Assembly (NCBI GenBank): GCA_024704765.1
Contig: JAKMXF010000301.1
Span: 410,292-474,291, forward strand
Origin: Oopsacas minuta
Taxonomy: Eukaryota; Porifera; Hexactinellida; Lyssacinosida; Leucopsacidae
Reading direction: 5' to 3'
DNA length: 64,000 bases
The first letter of the stretch is position 1; each line of letters opens with the position of its first letter. The position numbers and the translations under genes were made by a program. The notes below the pieces were generated by a model. That model searched no databases, was not told the DNA's origin, and worked only from the letters and a program-made list of their open reading frames with translations. Shown here in pieces: positions 59,611 to 64,000 of this stretch.

Positions 59611-59732
59611 CATCTCTTATACATTTCACAATGAATACCTGGTTAAGTAGTATTTTACACATTTCATATTTCACATTAAATTTCAATTCTCACATTTATT
59701 TAGAAATTAATCAATTAATGAATAAGACAATT

Positions 59733-59939
59733 GGAATTCGATTTAATGTAAACAATGAAATTCGACCTAATGCATACATATAAAATTCGACCTAATGCCA
59801 ACACACGAAATTCGACCTAATGCATACATATAAATTTCGACCTAATGCATACATATTAAATTCGATACATTTTCAATTCGACCTAATGCCAACACACGGA
59901 ATTCGACCTAATGCCAACACCGAAATTCGACTTAATGCA
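59733..59939 (-). repeat. Right terminal array of alternating 25-bp units
   Basis: About seven inverted units (read as TTCGACCTAATGC on the plus strand) mirror the left array in type and order. One inner unit is expanded by about 16 bases, including ATTGAAAATGTATCG on the complement, and the innermost is degenerate. Confidence 0.92.
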
Positions 59940-60034
59940 GCGCCCCCGTATCAATCACCAACTAGCTGTACATCCTCTGACCTAGTTTCAATAGTTCAAT
60001 TATTATTTACCGATATTTCCTTACTCCTTAGCAA

Positions 60035-62940
60035 TATGCCTAATAGGTGTAGTGTGGCCAAAAGCTCTTGCAATTATGACGGAACTAATTATACTCCAGT
60101 GTTTGAAATGGCGAATCATTGGCCAAAAGAATTACAGGATGAATGGTAAAGATTCCTCCATAGAGGTAATGCATGGAAATTGGCAAAAGTCTTCATTTGT
60201 TCGAAACATTTCAATGACGATAACGTGTTAATTCACTTCGATATTCCTATGGGTGATGGTATAATGGAGAAAGTTTCAAGAAAGCCTGATCTTAAGAAAA
60301 ATGTCAAGCCCGTCAATCTACCCACCTGCCATTCGTATATACAAGGATCTTGCAAACAACCTGATCGTTTGGACCGAAATGAAATTGATATCCGACATTT
60401 TAGTTATGCTCTTGAGTTGAGTCGTGCTGAACATAAAAAGAAAACGATAGCTTTCTGTTTCTAATATTGATGAAATCCAGTTAAAGTATACAACAATTAA
60501 CTTAACTGAAAAATCGACTTTTAATCCCTCAAGCCAGGGTACATTGCATATTTTCAAGAATGAACTCTCTGGATCACTATTGACTATATCTCATCAGATC
60601 TGTATTGATGATGCTTTACATGTAGTGTTTTGTAAATGAAGTTGAAGTTCCATCCATAATCACTCGCCTCTATGATATTCATCAAATTTATCAGTTAACT
60701 AAAGCTTAACACACATGAACAAGATAAAGTTGAAATTGGTATCAATACTGCTATTCATTCGGTTAGATCTATCATAGAAAAATTTAGAACTTGTGAAGAA
60801 GATTCCCAGAGCATTAAAATTTTCAATTGTCTTCATTATATTTTGTGTCAACTTGAAAATTTGAAGGTTTCGAAGAACAACCACCGTATTAACATTTGTC
60901 CTACTTCTCAAGGCTCAATTAATCTCTTCATGTTGCTAGTTATCTGCAATCATTAGACTGTATCTCTCTGCCTCATCAATCCACTCTCAAACGTCTCTAT
61001 TCAAATATAGGTTTAGGCACAAGTTTTACAGATTATCTGAAGGTAGTATGCCAGGACTTCAACAAATTTAAGAAACATGAAATTCTACAGTTGGACGAAA
61101 TTCACGTAGGTCAGATTACACTTATAAACGGGGTAACATCTACGGTGCTTCTTTTCTACAAACTGATTCAAAACATCGAGAGAACAATTCTTTTGTATCT
61201 GATCCTGCTAAGACGGTTCTAGCATATCAAGTTTCAAGCCTTTTCACAAAGTGGCCTGAAATGGTGAAACTTCTACCTTGTTGTAATGCAAAATCTTCTG
61301 ACTTACTTCTAGTAGTGAAGCAAGTTATTATTGACATCGAGAAGTGTGATCTTAAGGAAGTAGTAATTTGTGCATATGAGTATCGACAAAACATGAGTTT
61401 ATTAAAGTCTCTAGCTGGTAGTACAAGTTTACAGCTAACTTGCCCTAACCCATCAGATCCTACAAGATCCATTTTCTTTATGTTTGGCCCGGTTCACATA
61501 GTGGAGCGTATCCGAAATAACTGGATAAATCAGAAGGATATTATATAACATTTATCTTTCCATCAATCGAGCAATACTTTAGTGAAATATTTCCTTATTG
61601 CCTTTCAACGCTTGATTCAAAGATCTCAGATATATATACAAGTCCGAGCAGTACTCCACTGCTAAGATTGCTCATAAATTATCATCAAAGTTGTATGCCA
61701 TCAGTTCTTGAAAGGCAAAGTGTCCCTTTAGCTCTTGCAGTTTGGGATCAGTTAACAACAATGCTGTGTTGATGTATAATGAAAAGAATAAGATACAACC
61801 AAACATATCAATTTATTTATCTCATTACCAGATTTAGGAAGATGTGTAACATTCATAGTCCAGGGAAAGATATTCGACTACGCGACCCCTGATTCAAAGT
61901 TGTTCCAGCTTGTAGATGATAGTTTTGTGTTCGATTCAAAGTTTGTATCTTGGCTTCAGGATTAGAAGAGCTATAGTTATAGTCTTAGAGCTGGAAAAAC
62001 TTAGTTCACAAACATTTACGAGCTAAATTCACACTTGTTATGCTAAGAATCATCGACTATTTAACAAGCAGTGATTGTGGATTTTCTTAGGTTGACAGGA
62101 TTTCTACAAAACGCTTCTCTTGAAAAACACTTTGGGGTTTACAGATTAATGTCTGGCTGTAATTACGACATTTTGGTCTGCCAAATACTTGAGAGCGAAT
62201 GTAGAATTAAAGTATCTAACATCATAAAGTTATGCAGAGCTCAAGCAGCAAATTTGAGACTTCAGTGAAGGAATTTGTTAAGAGTTTCTCATGTAACAAT
62301 GAACCTGATAATACTGAAATACTCCAAACAGACCTGAGCACAGAGTCTTTCTTCTCCATCAGAACTTTGATTTTCACTGATGACAGAAGTTCGCCAGTCC
62401 TTAGCTTTCATTGCTGGATATGCGATACAAGTTATTTGCAAATCAAAATTGTATTCAAAGAAACTTATTTCCAATCCCACCACTCCCACCACTCCCACCA
62501 CTTCATTATGTAATAGTTGTGTATCTTGGCTCGCATACAATGAATCATTTGCCCTGGAGAGTGAAGATTCTGACTTGAATCTGATATACTTAGCTGACCG
62601 AGAAGGCATTAAACATCCTTCAGATGAAGTTGTCAATGATAACTATGCGGAATATCCTATATAGAATCGAACAGGACAATCGACTGATGAGACACTTTCT
62701 TGCTGGTACCAATAAAACTATTCTTATTCAACTCACAATTTCGAGGATAGAATTTGGCAATTTTGATTTCTGGAGATTTGAGTGCCAAAGTTGTCAAACA
62801 CCATTCCATTGATATCTCAGCAAAATACTACAGCAATTATTTATTGAAGAATAAAGTTTGCAATCTAAACTCGAAAAGGAACTTGGAAAATTCCGCAGGG
62901 AATTAAAGAGGAAACTACCAAAATTACAGTCAGAATAGTG
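60035..62940 (+). pseudogene. THAP/P-element-type transposase, copy B (broken)
   Basis: ATG 60035 opens MPNRCSVAKSSCNYDG, a THAP finger start like copy A (MPNTCSAPGCRSNY). A stop at 60147 is followed in another frame by 'WKLAKVFICSKHFNDDNV' (Trp and Cys-x-x-His). Later blocks are 'LYSNIGLGTSFTDYLK', 'ILQLDEIHVGQITL' (likely first Asp), 'FFMFGPVHIVERIRNNWINQ', 'LEKHFGVYRLMSGCNYDILV' at about 62120, 'SLAFIAGYAIQVICKSK', and 'FWRFECQSCQTPFH' near 62780. They match copy A block for block. The many stops and shifts make it older than copy A. Terminal repeats were not found. The intact MULE lies only 80 bp upstream of its ATG. Confidence 0.82.
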
Positions 62941-63343
62941 CTTGTATTTTCTAGTGCATATGTATATTGTGTTCATAATTTTCATACACAGTTTGTTTAT
63001 AGTGATAAATAATCATCACCACTATTCACTTCTATTGTATAAATTCATTGTGGACTATAATTAATATCATTTCATCCTGTATCGCTATTGTTGATATTTT
63101 GGATTTAAGACTTGAAGTAATCTATGGTTCAATACCGTGAATAAGCTATAGTTAGGTAGGCTGTGTATTTTTCTATATCGAATTTTAGAATGTTTCCCTC
63201 TAAGATTATGATGAAATGAATCTTTCCTTGGTTTCACAATATTGGCTAAAATATTGGATTCTAGTGTTTGATTCCGTTGCCCAGTGATGACAGGCAAATG
63301 GTGTACTGATCAACCTGCTCGTCAATATCTGTATAGCGGTATA
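62941..63343. other. Noncoding interval
   Basis: No gene recognised; the short minus-strand frame at 63085-63297 has no homology I can name. Confidence 0.4.
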
Positions 63344-63524
63344 CAGTGGAGTCTCCCAAAACGGACACTCAAGCGGACAACACCTCTACAACGAACAAGC
63401 TGTTGAGACGAAATAAGTTAATAATAAAGCTAAATAATACTTAAGCAATATCTGAGAAGCTGACATCTCACCAACGAAGGACATAATCTAATCCTATTAT
63501 GTCCGTTTTAGGGAGACTCCGCTG
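63344..63524. mobile_element. Small pogo/Tigger-type MITE
   Basis: Ends CAGTGGAGTCTCCCAAAACG and CAGCGGAGTCTCCCTAAAAC (complement) are inverted, each followed by GGACA, and flanked by TA (63342-63343, 63525-63526). 181 bp, noncoding. Confidence 0.92.
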
Positions 63525-63637
63525 TATATCATTTTGTTGTGCCAAAATATTTTAATAAAGAAGCGCAGAATAGAAATGGGTGCATTACTTTGTAGTACTG
63601 TGATAGTGACGACTACAAATTAGTTACCCAGTTATGA

Positions 63638-64000
63638 AATAGATTGCTGCGCTTAGACACCTCAAATTACAAGAGATTAAGAGCTCAAATCTACCTAAAA
63701 TTGCTTAGAAGATCTCCTTTCATAGTTGGTTCGAAATTAGGATACAATTTGACACCTATCAAACTTTTATGGCCTTTAGCAAATATTATAAACCATAATT
63801 ACATACCATTCGAAATTGAACTTAATTATTCACCAATCAATTTTCAACAATTCGATTTGATAATATTAGGGAATAAAATAAAAAATTGTTACCTGTGCCG
63901 ACAGCTTTGTCTATTAAATTCAATTGGTGTAAAAATTGGCACTATTAATTGGAGGCACTATGAAAGGTTAGGTTTAATCCCAATGCACAAGGTGCTTCCA
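63638..64000 (+). other. Open frame running off the window
   Basis: After a TGA at 63635-63637, one frame stays open for 121 codons to the window edge. The protein is Leu/Ile-rich with two Cys pairs ('KNCYLCRQLC', 'LLNSIGVKIGTINWRHYERL'). It could be a host exon or the start of another element. I do not recognise it. Confidence 0.3.

Larger units (their letters stand above)
57690..59947 (+). mobile_element. Intact Mutator-like (MULE) transposon
   Basis: The element is 2258 bp, flanked by an exact 8-bp duplication GTATCAAT (57682-57689, 59948-59955). Outermost bases are GGGGTGCC on the left and GGGGGCGC on the complement of the right. Both ends continue into long inverted arrays of about seven 25-bp units starting GCATTAGGTCGAA. 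One uninterrupted gene fills the middle. An exact TSD, intact arrays and an intact frame suggest a young, possibly active insertion. Confidence 0.95.

Overview
The window is nuclear DNA from an animal. It is AT-rich and almost entirely made of transposable elements. The only recognisable host coding sequence is one exon of an INPP5F/Sac2-type phosphoinositide phosphatase (minus strand, about 6431-7268), with a clean splice donor. Exon structure, spliceosomal introns, FLYWCH/THAP/BED-type transposases and microsatellites rule out a prokaryote. The transposon mix, and especially the family at 18857-21575 that I associate with arthropod genomes, suggests an invertebrate, perhaps a crustacean or other arthropod. 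That placement is inference.

Layout. 0-8 kb: a decayed Mutator-like (MULE) transposase; a RAG1/Transib-like element (copy 1) that starts exactly where the MULE homology stops; a TIR repeat; the INPP5F exon; and two copies of a ~0.4 kb repeat. 8.4-13.3 kb: a hAT element with an 8-bp target-site duplication (TSD), split by a Tigger/pogo element. 15.6-18.6 kb: a second, ZBED5-like hAT split by a Tc1-like element. 18.9-21.6 kb: a TIR-bounded element of an unassigned DDE-like family. 25.5-26.9 kb: a decayed Tc1 with matching ends. 27-31 kb: short nonautonomous TIR elements. 31.4-33.4 kb: RAG1/Transib-like copy 3 (truncated) beside a mariner that is intact except for one stop codon. 33.7-37.1 kb: a P-element-like THAP transposon. 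37.4-38.8 kb: a MULE N-terminal fragment and two short TIR elements. 39.2-40.2 kb: an integrase-type pseudogene ending in a large inverted duplication. 40.2-49 kb: mostly featureless. 49.0-54.6 kb: a third hAT whose last codons are split by RAG1/Transib-like copy 2. 55-57 kb: a TIR element carrying a tRNA-like segment, and a hAT-type MITE with a perfect TSD. 57.7-59.9 kb: an apparently intact MULE. 60-63 kb: a second THAP/P-like pseudogene. 63.3-64 kb: a short TIR element and an open frame running off the edge.

Three things stand out. First, the RAG1-like copy 2 is delimited to the base by V(D)J-heptamer-like CACAGTG ends and a decayed 5-bp TSD inside a recognisable hAT codon run, and it carries a C-terminal CCHC/GH zinc motif and a 64-bp intron missing from its relatives. 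Second, the intact 2258-bp MULE encodes FLYWCH finger + MULE transposase + IAP-type RING finger, between terminal arrays of alternating 25-bp repeats and a perfect 8-bp TSD. Third, the element at 18857-21575 gives terminal boundaries for a transposase-like family whose superfamily I cannot name. The elements do not form a pathway. Their nesting gives a relative chronology: hATs and the older MULE are oldest; Tigger, Tc1 and RAG1-like insertions came later; mariner and the intact MULE look youngest.
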